DNA from: an uncultured Oxalobacteraceae bacterium
GTDB lineage: Bacteria > Pseudomonadota > Gammaproteobacteria > Burkholderiales > Burkholderiaceae_D
Assembly: GCA_903862415.1 (NCBI GenBank)
Contig: CAIOYD010000057.1
Coordinates: 1-64,000, forward strand
DNA: 64,000 nucleotides
Direction: 5' to 3'
Below, piece after piece: positions 1-9,806 of the stretch (the first letter of the stretch is position 1; every line of letters starts with the position of its first letter). Below the pieces are notes generated by a model that was not told the DNA's origin, did no database searches, and was given only the letters and a program-made list of their open reading frames with translations. Position numbers and translations under genes: made by a program.

Positions 1-110
1 ACAAAGTAATAATTAAATTGTTAGAAAGCAAGCGGCAAATTCAATAACTCATTTACTCAAAAACGTTTATACTTTTTCATTTGGATATTATTGATAATTG
101 AGGGCTTGCA

Positions 111-326
111 ATGAGTACGAAGACCAGCGAATCTGGAGTGGCGACCAGCATGCCGAGCGTGAATCAGCTGAAAACAATGAAAGATCCGGAAGTCGTTCTG
201 GTCAGAATCAACGCGCAAATAACCGAGAAGCAGCATCAAAAAATTAAGATTCATGCAACAAAAAACAATAAAACTGTTCGTGAGTTAATCGGTGAATTTA
301 TTGATGGACTGCCAGATGTGGGCTAA
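111..326 (+). CDS. Small ribbon-helix-helix-like protein
   Basis: A 71-residue protein. Its C-terminal half (about residues 28-68) has the pattern of a ribbon-helix-helix DNA-binding fold: a short strand (VVLVRINAQI) followed by two predicted helices. The N-terminal 25 residues are polar and probably flexible, as in ParG/Arc-like proteins. The start is the ATG after the stretch GAGGGCTTGCA, a plausible ribosome site. No partner such as a ParA or a toxin is visible beside it; the next feature is a broken transposase. Fold assignment is by eye, so partition, antitoxin and transcription-regulator roles are all possible. Confidence 0.5.
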   Translation: MSTKTSESGVATSMPSVNQLKTMKDPEVVLVRINAQITEKQHQKIKIHATKNNKTVRELIGEFIDGLPDVG

Positions 327-517
327 ATTAGCCTTTTAAATGAACTCTTGATAAGTCGGTAGCATTTATGCCGGTTGTGCATATTCACATTTCAAACGAC
401 CCACCAACCGGCATCGGACACCAACCACCACCTTGAACAATCGTTTTTTCTAAATGGGACTAATTTCCATCAAAAAGATTGTTATTGATCGGCGAGTGTC
501 TGGCCAGTAACCGCGGA

Positions 518-1486
518 TTGTGTTGAAAAACTCGATCTTAAAAAATTCTTCTCCCTTCCAGGCGTGGAAGATTTTTTAAATTTTCCGGATAAAATTACTT
601 AATAGTAATTCTTACTCGTATTCGGGCTTTATGCCATCGCTATTTGCTCCTTTTTCGCATTTTTCATCGTCCATTTGGCCATTTTTCGTAAATTTTGCGT
701 GGTTGCCGCCAATAGGAATTCATCCTGTGCACCAGAAATCCCCCTCAGTCTCAGGCGATCTAGCTTCATTATTTTCTTAAGGTGCGCAAAAAGCATTTCT
801 ACCTTTTTACGTTCACATCGAGATATTGCATATTCTGCGGTAGTTCGTATTTGCCGTGCTACGTCGCGAGCCGCCTCATGAACACTGCGTACGATTTTTC
901 GTATCGGTGTGTGAGGACAGCATTTATTTTTGTTGGGGCATTCGGCGCAATCACGTTGACTCGATCGATAAATGATTGTGTCCGCTTTGGTAATATGACT
1001 GCGCTCATTTTTAAAAGGGCGCCAGTTCTTGCGAAGTGCTTTCCCTTCAGGACAACGATATTCATCTGCAGATTCATTCCATTTAAAATCGTTGCTGGAT
1101 AATGTGTCGTCGGTGCGATTGGTCTTATCTATAACGGGGATATGTGGCGCGATATTTTTTTTATCCACCAACCAGCCCAGTAATGCTGCGGCACCGTAAG
1201 CCGTGTCGCCCACTATCTTCTTAGGTTTGATATTAAAACGTTCTTCGACTCGATCAATCATCGTTTTGGTAGAGCCAACTTCTTGTGAAAGAGTAGATGG
1301 CGTGGCTTCGACGTCCATTATGATGCCTGCGCGCAGATCAATTAAATAGTTAGTCGAGTACGAATAAAACGCTTTGCCACCTGCCGCCGACGTAAAGCGG
1401 GAAGCTGGATCGGTTAATGAAAAACATATATAATTTACATTAAACCCATTTTGGCGACAAATAATTTTGTCATATTTCAGACACAT
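518..1486 (-). mobile_element. IS1182-family insertion sequence remnant
   Basis: The transposase fragment on the minus strand is followed by non-coding sequence that ends near TTGTGTTGAAAAACTCGAT (about 518-536), which resembles the terminal inverted repeats of IS1182-type elements. No matching left end or intact transposase N-terminus is visible upstream of about 1423-1486, so only the 3' portion of the element survives. The rest of 327-628 contains no gene that I can support. Confidence 0.55.
629..1486 (-). pseudogene. Truncated IS1182-family transposase
   Basis: From about residue 22 onward the reading frame matches the C-terminal half of IS1182-family DDE transposases: the SLTDPASRF and YSTNYLIDL blocks, an aspartate in IVGDTAYG, a cysteine-rich insertion (CAECPNKNKCC), and the KKVEMLFAHLKKIMKLDRLRLRG block with the last catalytic glutamate. 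The first DDE aspartate and the N-terminal domain, roughly half of a normal 450-500 residue protein, are absent. The first 21 residues of the open frame look like unrelated readthrough sequence, so true homology probably ends near base 1423. It is unlikely to be active. Confidence 0.8.
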
Positions 1487-1726
1487 TTGCCAAAATCAGA
1501 TAGTAGAGAAAATACTTTCTTGAGACTCTTGGTTCCGGCTGAGTGGGTTGGCGCACCAGTCCAATTTCATGCGCAGTAGTAAAAATTCGTTTGGCGGGTG
1601 ATATCCATTGCTGACCAATGTGTAAGTTCTACTACATAGACAACGAGCGCCGAAGTGGGCGGAAGTTCCTGATTTTAACCAGAACGATTAAGAAATCTAT
1701 CAAGCAGTGCCATAGGAGAGGTAGAC

Positions 1727-3457
1727 ATGAATTTTACTAAAAAAATAATTTGCTGTTGTATTTTTGCGCAATTTGGTTGCCATGCCTTGCAGGCCAGCGC
1801 CGTTGATTACACCGTGGGTGATTTGAATATTTCGTGGGATAGTCAGGTGATCGCCGGGAGCGGAATTCGTACTGACGCACCATCTTGTTCTTTGGTCGGC
1901 GGCCCGCCCGGAACCGCTGGTTGCAGTGGAGTCGGCAATGCCGCGCAATGGGGAAATGGATCTTTGGGTGATCTGAACTACAAAAAATGGCAACCTTACA
2001 GCGCGTATCTGAAGGGCACCACGGAGCTGCTTATTTCAGATCAGGACGGGTATAAGTTCATGCTTCGGGATACCTTTATTTATGACCAAGGAGCCGCAAA
2101 TTCGATAGTTCCCCTTGATCACAGCGCTAAATCTACTGTCGCTCCTAACAATCAGTTATTGGATTTATGGATTAGTAAGAGCTATTCAATTGATGGCCAG
2201 TCCGGGCATGTACGATTCGGTAATCAGGTATTGAACTGGGGTGAAAGTTATTTTGCTGTGGGTGGTCTGAACGCCACTAATTCACTCGATATTCAAAAAC
2301 TCAACACGCCAGGTGTTCAGGTAAAAGAGGCTGTCCTGCCATCGCCGATGCTCAGTATTGCTCAAGGGCTTGGCAACGGATTCAATCTTGAAACTTACTA
2401 CCAGTTGTACTGGAATCATGACAGATTTCCGGCCGTCGGTACCTATTGGTCGACATCGAATCAGCTGGGTGCGGGGGCAATTCCGGCCTATACCAATTCA
2501 AGTAATTACAATATCAGTTCTTACCCAGGTGATCCGACCGCTCTGGTCACCACCTACGCCCCGACTAAAAATGCGCGTAATAGCGGCGAGTACGGATTCA
2601 ATCTGCATTACAAGCCACAATCTTCCGCGCTGGATCTGGGCCTGTATATGGAAAATTACCATGACAAAATGCCTGTTTCCGGATATGACGCTGTCTCGGG
2701 TAAGAATTACCAACAATATCTGGAAGACCGTAAAGTCTACGGTTTAAGCGCCAATTTGCCGGTTGGAGATTTTGCAGTAGGTGCCGAGATATCTTACCGC
2801 CCACGGGATGCCGTCGCCCTGACGGGATGTTTTGCAGGGACCGGTAATGTTCTCAACGCCAATGCCAGTACCTATGCCGGATCATGTCAGCAATGGAAGG
2901 ATATGGACAAGATCCAGACTGACGTAGTTGGTCAGCTCAATATGCAACCCAGCGACTACCCGATATTGAAAAAATTGGGTGCTGACTTTGCCGTGTTCAC
3001 CATTGAAGGCACCATGGTTACTTATCCAGGTGTGACCACAAATGGGTTAGTCAATAGCACGCAAGGTGGAACAAGTGTCGTGCAGGGTTATGCCGCTGGA
3101 TACGGCGCATGGCTCTCAGGTACAAATGCCGCCAACCAGATCGTCGCCTCAAAAGGTTCGAGTAATTCGGAAGGCATGACTGTCGATTTTAACTGGACTT
3201 ACGATGGCACTTTGGTTCCCGGTTGGCAGGTTAATCCCGGTGTGACGTTCTTTGCCGCTGTGCACGGGGATACACCAAATCCGCTAGGTCAGTATTTGCA
3301 GGGAGCCAAATCTCTGAATTTCTATACCTATTTCAATCAAAACCCCAGTGTATGGCAGGCCGGGGTTAACTTCACCTACTTCTTTGGTGGCAATGCGGTC
3401 TCCCAGCCCTACAGCGATCGCAGCAATATCGGTGTATTCGTGACCAGAAATTTCTGA
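1727..3457 (+). CDS. DUF1302-family outer-membrane protein
   Basis: A 576-residue exported protein with a Sec signal peptide (cleavage likely after LQASA) and a body of alternating short strands typical of a beta-barrel. It ends in phenylalanine (VFVTRNF), as outer-membrane proteins usually do. The pattern DLNISWDSQVIAGSGIR, LNWGESYF and GEYGFNLHYKP is that of the DUF1302 family, which recurrently sits beside DUF1329 genes, as it does here. The ATG follows a strong GGAGAGG site. It is the first gene of a four-gene cassette with an RND permease, a YCF48-like protein and DUF1329. A role as outer-membrane channel for a hydrophobic substrate is inference. Confidence 0.85.
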   Translation: MNFTKKIICCCIFAQFGCHALQASAVDYTVGDLNISWDSQVIAGSGIRTDAPSCSLVGGPPGTAGCSGVGNAAQWGNGSLGDLNYKKWQPYSAYLKGTTELLISDQDGYKFMLRDTFIYDQGAANSIVPLDHSAKSTVAPNNQLLDLWISKSYSIDGQSGHVRFGNQVLNWGESYFAVGGLNATNSLDIQKLNTPGVQVKEAVLPSPMLSIAQGLGNGFNLETYYQLYWNHDRFPAVGTYWSTSNQLGAGAIPAYTNSSNYNISSYPGDPTALVTTYAPTKNARNSGEYGFNLHYKPQSSALDLGLYMENYHDKMPVSGYDAVSGKNYQQYLEDRKVYGLSANLPVGDFAVGAEISYRPRDAVALTGCFAGTGNVLNANASTYAGSCQQWKDMDKIQTDVVGQLNMQPSDYPILKKLGADFAVFTIEGTMVTYPGVTTNGLVNSTQGGTSVVQGYAAGYGAWLSGTNAANQIVASKGSSNSEGMTVDFNWTYDGTLVPGWQVNPGVTFFAAVHGDTPNPLGQYLQGAKSLNFYTYFNQNPSVWQAGVNFTYFFGGNAVSQPYSDRSNIGVFVTRNF

Positions 3458-3478
3458 TTCAACTTCTTAGAGAAGGTG

Positions 3479-3498
3479 CAGCCGACTACGGTTGGCTG
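3479..3498 (+). other. Short intercistronic hairpin
   Basis: CAGCC and GGCTG pair across a 10-base loop in the 78-base gap between the DUF1302 gene and the RND gene. There is no T tract after it, so a full terminator is unlikely. It could protect the upstream message or lower downstream expression. Weak evidence. Confidence 0.3.
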
Positions 3499-3535
3499 TG
3501 CTTCTTGCACCAGTTCAAATGGAGTAAAGTAAATC

Positions 3536-5920
3536 GTGTCAAATTTAAGCAAACTGTCAACGGGTGTTAGCTGGATTGAGAATATTCTCTTTAGTCACCG
3601 ATATAAAGTCATGGCAGTTTTTATTGCCGTTACTGCCGTCATGGCATATTTTGCGATGCAGCTGCGCATGGACGCTGGATTTGAAAAACAGATTCCAGTC
3701 GGTCATGAATATACAAAAACGTATTCACAGTATAAACAGGATCTGTTTGGCGCAAATCGCCTTACTGTCGTCGTTAAAGCGCGTAAAGGAACCATCTGGA
3801 CACCGGCTCGTCTGGATCGGTTGTATCAGGTCACCAAGGCAGTGCAATATCTGTCCAATGTTGATCGTCTGGGTGTTCAATCATTATGGACACCGAATTC
3901 ATATGTCAATGAAATTACTGAAGAAGGGTTTCGGGCAGATCCGATTATTTCAGGAACGGTGACGCCTAAAGCACTGACTCCCGAGTTAATTGCGACCATA
4001 CGTCAATCGACTATTCGCGGCGGCTATCTTGGAACGCTGGTGGCACGAGACGAATCGAGTGCGATGATTACTGCCGACCTGGATGAGCAGGATGCTAACG
4101 GACAAAAACTGGATTACGTTCAGTTTAACCATACTCTGGAAGAAAAAATCCGCAAACCATTTGAGGATGCGGATGTGCAAATCGAAATCGTTGGTTTTGC
4201 CAAGCAGATTGGCGACATTGCCGATGGTGCTTCCAGCGTCCTGCGTTTTTGTTGCGTTGCCCTGTTGCTGACTGCACTGGCCGTGTATTGGTATTGCCGT
4301 TCTTTGCCGTTCACGATACTCCCGATCGTGTGCTCTCTGACCTCTTTAATTTGGCAGTTCGGTGCATTACGCATTCTTGGTTTTAGTCTGGATCCGCTGG
4401 GCGTGCTGGTGCCATTCTTAATTTTTTCCATTGGTGTATCTCACGGCGTTCAGCAGATTAATTTCATCACCCGTGAATTATCTGCCGGGAAAACATATAT
4501 GGAAGCCGCCCGCGGAAGCTTTTCCGGCCTGCTAATACCTGGAACATTAGCGCTCAGTACCGCATTTGTATCGTTCATTACTTTGCTGCTGATCCCCATT
4601 CCCATGGTGCGCGAACTCTCGATTACGGCTTCCCTCGGTGTGGGTTTTAAAATAATAACGAATCTTATTATGTTGCCGTTGGCCGCATCGATGTTCAGTT
4701 TTGGCAGAAATTACAAAAAAACTGCCGATACCCAGAAAAAGGGTGGCGCCTCACGTTCAAAATGGTTGCGCACACTGTCACACGTTGCAGAGCCGCGCAA
4801 TGCAATGCTGACTCTGTTGATTGCGGGTGTTGTGTTTGTCTTTGCTGCATGGCAGAGCCGGGATCGCGTGATTGGTACCCTGCAGCCAGGCGTGCCTGAA
4901 TTGCGTGAAAGTTCGCGATTTAATCTGGATGCCGTTGAAATTGCCGGTAGCTACGATGTCGGTCTGGACTGGCTGTCTATTGTGTTTGAAACACCTGCTG
5001 ATGCCTGTACTGATGCCAGGGTTGGATTGTTTGAAGATGATTTCGCTACTTCCATGCGTGGAGTGGGGGGCGTGGTTTCAGTGGCATCGTACCCAGGGAT
5101 GCTGCGCAGTTACAACGAAGGGTATAACGAGGGCAATCCCAAAATGTTCGTGGTGCCGATTGATCCGGCGAACTACGGCGGGTTGAGTGCTGAAATCGGG
5201 CGCGTGCATGGCTATGTCAATAAAAAATGCACCATGACTGCCACCCATCTTTATCTGACCGATCATAAGGCAACCACCATTAATCGTGTCATTGATGCCG
5301 TCAAAGCATTCCGTGATGCCAATCCTGAAAAAGATATAAAAATCCGGCTGGCTGCTGGCAATGCAGGTGTGTTGGCGGCCATTAATGATGAAGTTGAAAA
5401 GTCAGAATTGCCGATGATGTTTTATGTCTATGCGTCGATTATCTGCTTTGTGTTTTTAGCTTACCGTGATTTTAGAGCCGTCATCAGCTGCTGCGCGCCG
5501 CTCACCATTGCCACCTTTATCGGATACTGGTTTATGAAAGAGCTGCACATCGGATTAACTGTGGCGACCTTACCGGTCATGGTGCTGGCCGTTGGTATCG
5601 GTGTGGATTATGCGTTTTATATTTACAACCGACTGCAATATTACATGTCGACTGGTATTGCGGTAGTCAAGGCAGTAGAGCAATCCATCGAAGACGTCGG
5701 AGTGGCCACGATATTTACGGCAATTACACTGTCACTGGGTGTGGCAACCTGGAGTTTTTCCAGCCTAAAGTTCCAGGCCGATATGGGGATACTGCTGGCG
5801 TTTATGTTCATCGTGAATCTGGTGATGGCCATGACTGTTCTGCCGGCATTGGTGGTGATATTGGAAAGAGCGTTTCCGAGAAAAAAACCGGTGACCGTAT
5901 CTTCTGTAATGAGTCATTAA
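3536..5920 (+). CDS. RND/MMPL-family transporter
   Basis: A 794-residue inner-membrane permease of the MMPL/RND superfamily. A transmembrane helix near residues 25-45 is followed by a periplasmic domain. A membrane block at about 230-400 contains the conserved SIGVSHGVQQINFI segment. A second helix, a second periplasmic domain and a final block at about 620-785, with VGIGVDYAFYIYNRL, complete the two-fold RND layout. The start is GTG, 11 bases after GGAG. It sits between the DUF1302 gene and the YCF48-like gene, and its stop is only 15 bases before the next start. Likely role: proton-driven movement of a lipophilic compound, with the neighbours as periplasmic and outer-membrane parts. Substrate unknown. 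Confidence 0.88.
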   Translation: MSNLSKLSTGVSWIENILFSHRYKVMAVFIAVTAVMAYFAMQLRMDAGFEKQIPVGHEYTKTYSQYKQDLFGANRLTVVVKARKGTIWTPARLDRLYQVTKAVQYLSNVDRLGVQSLWTPNSYVNEITEEGFRADPIISGTVTPKALTPELIATIRQSTIRGGYLGTLVARDESSAMITADLDEQDANGQKLDYVQFNHTLEEKIRKPFEDADVQIEIVGFAKQIGDIADGASSVLRFCCVALLLTALAVYWYCRSLPFTILPIVCSLTSLIWQFGALRILGFSLDPLGVLVPFLIFSIGVSHGVQQINFITRELSAGKTYMEAARGSFSGLLIPGTLALSTAFVSFITLLLIPIPMVRELSITASLGVGFKIITNLIMLPLAASMFSFGRNYKKTADTQKKGGASRSKWLRTLSHVAEPRNAMLTLLIAGVVFVFAAWQSRDRVIGTLQPGVPELRESSRFNLDAVEIAGSYDVGLDWLSIVFETPADACTDARVGLFEDDFATSMRGVGGVVSVASYPGMLRSYNEGYNEGNPKMFVVPIDPANYGGLSAEIGRVHGYVNKKCTMTATHLYLTDHKATTINRVIDAVKAFRDANPEKDIKIRLAAGNAGVLAAINDEVEKSELPMMFYVYASIICFVFLAYRDFRAVISCCAPLTIATFIGYWFMKELHIGLTVATLPVMVLAVGIGVDYAFYIYNRLQYYMSTGIAVVKAVEQSIEDVGVATIFTAITLSLGVATWSFSSLKFQADMGILLAFMFIVNLVMAMTVLPALVVILERAFPRKKPVTVSSVMSH

Positions 5921-5935
5921 TTGGAGTGGTTAGCG

Positions 5936-6895
5936 ATGTTTAAAATGTATTTATCGGCATTACTTTTGATTCTGTTGGCCAATACTGCATGTGCGCAAAA
6001 TGAGTCGAAAAATATTGTTCCGAAAGCGGCTAAAGTCTGGAACAAACCAGCAGGCATGATGCTAGTGGATATTACTCGAGCCGGGAACCGCCTGGTTGCC
6101 GTAGGCGAGCATGGCGTGGTCATACTTTCGGACGATGGCGGCAAGACGTTCCGGCAAGCCAAAACTATGCCGGTCGACAGTACCTTAACGGCAGTCACAT
6201 TTACCGACGCCAAAAACGGCTGGGCGGTAGGGCATTGGGGTGTGATCGTCATGACGGACAATGGCGGCGAAACATGGCAGTTGCAACATGTTGATTCGTC
6301 GGTGGATCAGCCGCTGTTTTCAGTGGCATTCAAAGACGCCAATGAAGGCTGGGCTGTGGGGCTGTGGTCAATGTTGCTGCATACCAAAGACGGTGGCAAG
6401 AACTGGGTGGTCGAGCATCTTCAGGCACCGGTCGGCAGCACAACGGCCGACAAAAATCTCAATAAGATTTTTATGGATCGTAATGGAATTATTTATATAG
6501 CAGGTGAGTCAGGCATTGTTTTGCGTTCCACCGACAACGGCGTGAACTGGGTTTATCTCAATACCGGTTACGTAGGTTCTTTCTGGACCGGACTGGTGGC
6601 CGATAACGGAGCTATTTACGTCGCCGGTTTACGCGGCAGCCTGTACCGCAGCGAGGACGGCGGATCAAGTTGGAAGTCGCTGGAATCAGGTTCCAAAGCG
6701 TCGATAACCGGCTTGACTGAAAACGACAAAAAGTTGGCGGGCGTAGCTCTTGATGGTTATTCCTTTAGTGGCAATATTGAGGCATCGGCGTTTGTCTCGA
6801 CTCAAAGCGCTACTCGCTCATCCTACACAGGGTTGGTTGCAAACAATAATGGACAATTTGTTATCGTGTCCAAGGAAGGTATTGTTTTGAAGTAG
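5936..6895 (+). CDS. YCF48-like BNR-repeat periplasmic protein
   Basis: I place the start at ATG 5936, nine bases after GGAG, rather than the TTG at 5921 in the ORF track; this gives MFKMYLSALLLILLANTACAQ, a clean signal peptide. The mature protein is a run of beta-propeller blades with the repeating signatures SDDGGKTF, TDNGGETW, TKDGGKNW, STDNGVNW and SEDGGSSW. These are typical of YCF48/HCF136-like photosystem assembly homologues found in non-photosynthetic bacteria. In this cassette it probably acts as a periplasmic adaptor or scaffold for the RND permease. That role is inferred from gene order only. Confidence 0.82.
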   Translation: MFKMYLSALLLILLANTACAQNESKNIVPKAAKVWNKPAGMMLVDITRAGNRLVAVGEHGVVILSDDGGKTFRQAKTMPVDSTLTAVTFTDAKNGWAVGHWGVIVMTDNGGETWQLQHVDSSVDQPLFSVAFKDANEGWAVGLWSMLLHTKDGGKNWVVEHLQAPVGSTTADKNLNKIFMDRNGIIYIAGESGIVLRSTDNGVNWVYLNTGYVGSFWTGLVADNGAIYVAGLRGSLYRSEDGGSSWKSLESGSKASITGLTENDKKLAGVALDGYSFSGNIEASAFVSTQSATRSSYTGLVANNNGQFVIVSKEGIVLK

Positions 6896-6945
6896 CAAGT
6901 ATTTATTCTGAAAATGAATTTGGAATTTAACAGGAGAGGTAAAAA

Positions 6946-8277
6946 ATGAGTTATACAAAAAGGCTAAAAGAGACAGCCGTTTTTCTTGTCGCATCCGCTG
7001 TTGTCGGATGTGCATTTGCAGCGGACGCACCGATTCCACCTAATGAAGGCGCAAGCACACCGCTGCCTGGATACAGTTACGGCAAAGTCCGGCAGGATTT
7101 TTATAAATATAAAAATGAAAAACCGCTGCTGACCATTACTGCTGACAATATGAAGGATCATCTCGATCATCTTTCGCCAGGTGCGATTGCCATGATCAAG
7201 GCCAGACCCGGATATACGATGAATGTGTATCCCACGCACCGCAATTGCGTGGTGCCGGATTGGGTTGCTGCCAACACCAAAGCCAATGCTACCGAAGGCA
7301 AGTTAGACCCGACAGGAAATTATCTGGTGAGTGCCAAGTTACCAGGCACTCCTTTCCCGGTACCGAAGAGCGGTGCCGAAGCCATGTGGAATTATCTGAC
7401 GCATTATCGCGGCGTGGGTTATATCTATCCGAAAGTAGTCACTGCCGCGTCACCAGCGCCGGGACAGACCACTTGGATTGAACCGGTTGAAGAGCCGTGG
7501 ACGCAATATTATCCCTGGGGTAAAAAGGGAGTGTCGACTCCCCAATCGGCCAATGACATTCTGTACTTTATTTACTATGGCTACACGCAGCCGACAGCAT
7601 TTGCCGGTCAAGGAGCCAATCAGGCCTACCATTTTTCAGAAAAAGTCGTCGAGACATCCTACTACTTCCCCGGTCAGCGCAGGGTAAGACGTTTGCCCGC
7701 CTACAACTACGATACGCCGCAAATCGGTTTTGAGAATAATTACACACAAGACGATATTTACATGTTTACCGGTGCGATCGACCGCTACGACTGGAAAATT
7801 GTCGGCCACAAAGATTATTACGTGCCTTACAACGAATTCGGCATGTACCGTTTTGACACGCCGTACCACAGCGTTATGAAAAACAACTTTATCAGTGCAG
7901 AAAACCGGCGCTATGAGTTGCATACCGTTTTACAGGTAGAGGGAACCGTTAAAGCCGGCGCGCGGAATATTTCTGAAAAACGCGTACTGTATCTCGATGA
8001 AGACAGCTGGAATGCCTTAAGTGGTGAAGATTACGATGGTCAAGGCAAGTTGTGGAAATCGCGTGAAGGTTTTATGTTGCCAGTGTGGGAATTGGGCAGT
8101 GCCTGCGATTCTCCTGCGATGGTGAACTACAACTTGTCCAATGGTCGTTATGTGCATGATGGTGGCATTACTGGTCAGGGAAAAGATATTAAATGGTTTG
8201 CCGAAGCGGGCGATAACGTGATTTTTACTGAAGATTACTATTCATCGTCATCGCTGCGCAGCAGAAGCGAACGTTAA
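6946..8277 (+). CDS. DUF1329-family periplasmic protein
   Basis: A 443-residue protein with a Sec signal peptide (VVGCAFAADA) and the DUF1329 pattern: an aromatic-rich middle (QRRVRRLPAYNYDTPQIGFENN), then RYDWKIVGHKDYYVPYN and a late RYELHTVLQVEGT block. DUF1329 proteins are recurrent partners of DUF1302 outer-membrane proteins. Its fold is LolA/LolB-like according to family knowledge, which suits carriage of a lipophilic ligand across the periplasm. It is the last gene of the cassette and has a strong AGGAGAGG ribosome site. Function is not known directly. Confidence 0.85.
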   Translation: MSYTKRLKETAVFLVASAVVGCAFAADAPIPPNEGASTPLPGYSYGKVRQDFYKYKNEKPLLTITADNMKDHLDHLSPGAIAMIKARPGYTMNVYPTHRNCVVPDWVAANTKANATEGKLDPTGNYLVSAKLPGTPFPVPKSGAEAMWNYLTHYRGVGYIYPKVVTAASPAPGQTTWIEPVEEPWTQYYPWGKKGVSTPQSANDILYFIYYGYTQPTAFAGQGANQAYHFSEKVVETSYYFPGQRRVRRLPAYNYDTPQIGFENNYTQDDIYMFTGAIDRYDWKIVGHKDYYVPYNEFGMYRFDTPYHSVMKNNFISAENRRYELHTVLQVEGTVKAGARNISEKRVLYLDEDSWNALSGEDYDGQGKLWKSREGFMLPVWELGSACDSPAMVNYNLSNGRYVHDGGITGQGKDIKWFAEAGDNVIFTEDYYSSSSLRSRSER

Positions 8278-8322
8278 TTATTGTGTGGTACGAACTGCGC
8301 AGAGTAAGTTTTTTATTTTGCG

Positions 8323-8360
8323 CACCGTCATTCCTGTGGATGTAGGTGGGAATGACGGTG
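8323..8360. terminator. 12-bp inverted repeat after the DUF1329 gene
   Basis: CACCGTCATTCC pairs perfectly with GGAATGACGGTG across a 14-base loop, 45 bases after the DUF1329 stop. A T-rich stretch lies before it rather than after it on the plus strand. It may act as a transcription end or be a small dispersed repeat. The rest of 8278-8565 is AT-rich and presumably holds the promoter of the AraC-type gene. Confidence 0.45.
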
Positions 8361-8565
8361 ATGGAATTCGTGGTTGATTATTTTTTAGTAGGCATTTCAA
8401 GGAGGACTTCAGACCTTAAATTTTCCAACTAGCTTTTGGTTTAAATGTTCGCATGTAAATCCAGCACAACTGTTTTGTGGGGGATATGGATTTCAGGCTA
8501 AAACATTGCATCCTGTTTTAATAAATTACTCTTTTTAAAAAATATACTAAACGAGTGAGCATTAT

Positions 8566-9591
8566 ATGGACTTGCCCCATCACAGCGCCGCTTCCAGTCG
8601 AGGCAGGCCGACTACCAAGGCTTTGCCTTCAGTAGATCAAACCAGACGCGTCGTCACATCTAGTGATGCGGACGACCATGCCAGAAATCTTAGTAGCTGG
8701 AACCAGAGATACGACCAGTTTTCCCCAGGAACATTCGTTGGCCAGATTGCTGAATTATGGTTGCCCGATACTCAGCTGTATCTGGAAACTACCAGTCAGG
8801 TTTTACATCAGTCATGCTCTTCCTGGGTCAATTCCCTGTGGTTTGGAATTCCGGTTCTGAAAGGTGAAAACGCCTACATTGGCAATCAGCAGATCCCCGA
8901 TGCCGCCCTGGCTATGAAGCGCGGTGGTGCTGATTTCAAGTTGGTCACACCGGCCAATTTTCAAATTTTAGGCATCTCGATAGACGAACATATCTTCACC
9001 CGCTATCTGCAGGAAATCGAGCACATTGATCGCTTTAATGTATTGGATAAAAGCGAAGTATTGCAGGTGGATATGGAGAGAAAACGGGAAGTGGTAAGCG
9101 AACTCAACCGCATTTTATTTGAAAACAATGTATTGCCGACGGAAGATGCGTTGCATCTGTCGGCCTCATTGCAGGATCAGATTCTGATGGCGATTGTACC
9201 GTTGTTGGTGTCGGCAACCGTGCCGGAAGACCGGTCATCCTGCAAGCAGTTGAACCGTATGCGCATTGTTGAAAAAATGCGCGAATATTATCTACAGCAT
9301 ATCGACGAAGAAATCAGCATTCCTGATTTTTGTCGTTATCTTAAAGTCAGCCGACGCACTCTTCAATATTGCACTGAAGATGTGGTGGGCATGTCGCCGG
9401 CTGCATTCATCCGTTGTTTGCGGCTCAACAGTGTCCGGCGCGAGTTGTTCTTTGGTGACCGCGACACACACATCACCGATGTGGCCATGTCTTGGGGTTT
9501 TTGGCATCTGAGTCAGTTCGCGGCTCATTACCGAAAACTGTTTGACATGCTGCCGTCCGAAACCTTGAATCACGCTAAAAAGTGTTATTGA
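8566..9591 (+). CDS. eutR: AraC-family regulator, EutR-like
   Basis: A 341-residue transcription factor. The N-terminal 230 residues form a ligand-sensing region without a recognisable cupin motif. The C-terminal 100 residues carry the two AraC helix-turn-helices: ISIPDFCRYLKVSRRTLQYC, then the ITDVAMSWGFWHLSQFAAHYRKLF block. The aromatic-rich second motif and overall length match EutR, the activator that responds to ethanolamine plus adenosylcobalamin in enterics. Here it is upstream of the operon and on the same strand, whereas eutR is the last gene in Salmonella and E. coli. It has its own promoter region. The symbol is assigned from domain pattern plus position. Confidence 0.82.
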   Translation: MDLPHHSAASSRGRPTTKALPSVDQTRRVVTSSDADDHARNLSSWNQRYDQFSPGTFVGQIAELWLPDTQLYLETTSQVLHQSCSSWVNSLWFGIPVLKGENAYIGNQQIPDAALAMKRGGADFKLVTPANFQILGISIDEHIFTRYLQEIEHIDRFNVLDKSEVLQVDMERKREVVSELNRILFENNVLPTEDALHLSASLQDQILMAIVPLLVSATVPEDRSSCKQLNRMRIVEKMREYYLQHIDEEISIPDFCRYLKVSRRTLQYCTEDVVGMSPAAFIRCLRLNSVRRELFFGDRDTHITDVAMSWGFWHLSQFAAHYRKLFDMLPSETLNHAKKCY

Positions 9592-9761
9592 AATAACGCG
9601 TATTTTGTTATGCGCGTTGTGTCAATTCAACCCATTCTTGAAGAAATTAATCAATTAATAGAGTGTTTGCCATTTTCAGATAGCGACGGCTATCTGATTC
9701 GACAATACTCATTCGACGAATTAACCATCTGCGCCGGAATTGAGTTTTAAAAAATAGGAAA

Positions 9762-9781
9762 CCCGGGAGCAGGTGCCCGGG
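9762..9781 (+). promoter_or_regulatory. Paired CCCGGG motif before eat
   Basis: Two CCCGGG hexamers, each self-complementary, are separated by AGCAGGTG and lie 25 bases before the eat start. They can form a GC-rich stem in the leader RNA or a pair of protein sites. The rest of the 215-base gap from eutR shows nothing I recognise; no cobalamin riboswitch pattern was found. Confidence 0.3.
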
Positions 9782-9806
9782 ATACAGAAAAGAGTGGAGA
9801 CAAACG

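Noticed and set aside
57-254. 65-residue minus-strand ORF at the window start
   Set aside because: Overlaps the better-supported ribbon-helix-helix gene on the other strand and has no start signal or recognisable composition.
675-1102. Plus-strand ORFs opposite the transposase remnant
   Set aside because: They are antisense shadows of a frame with clear IS1182 transposase motifs.
9592-9806. Possible cobalamin riboswitch upstream of the ethanolamine genes
   Set aside because: I looked for the B12-box-like core and multi-stem layout and could not find it; only the short CCCGGG pair is present.
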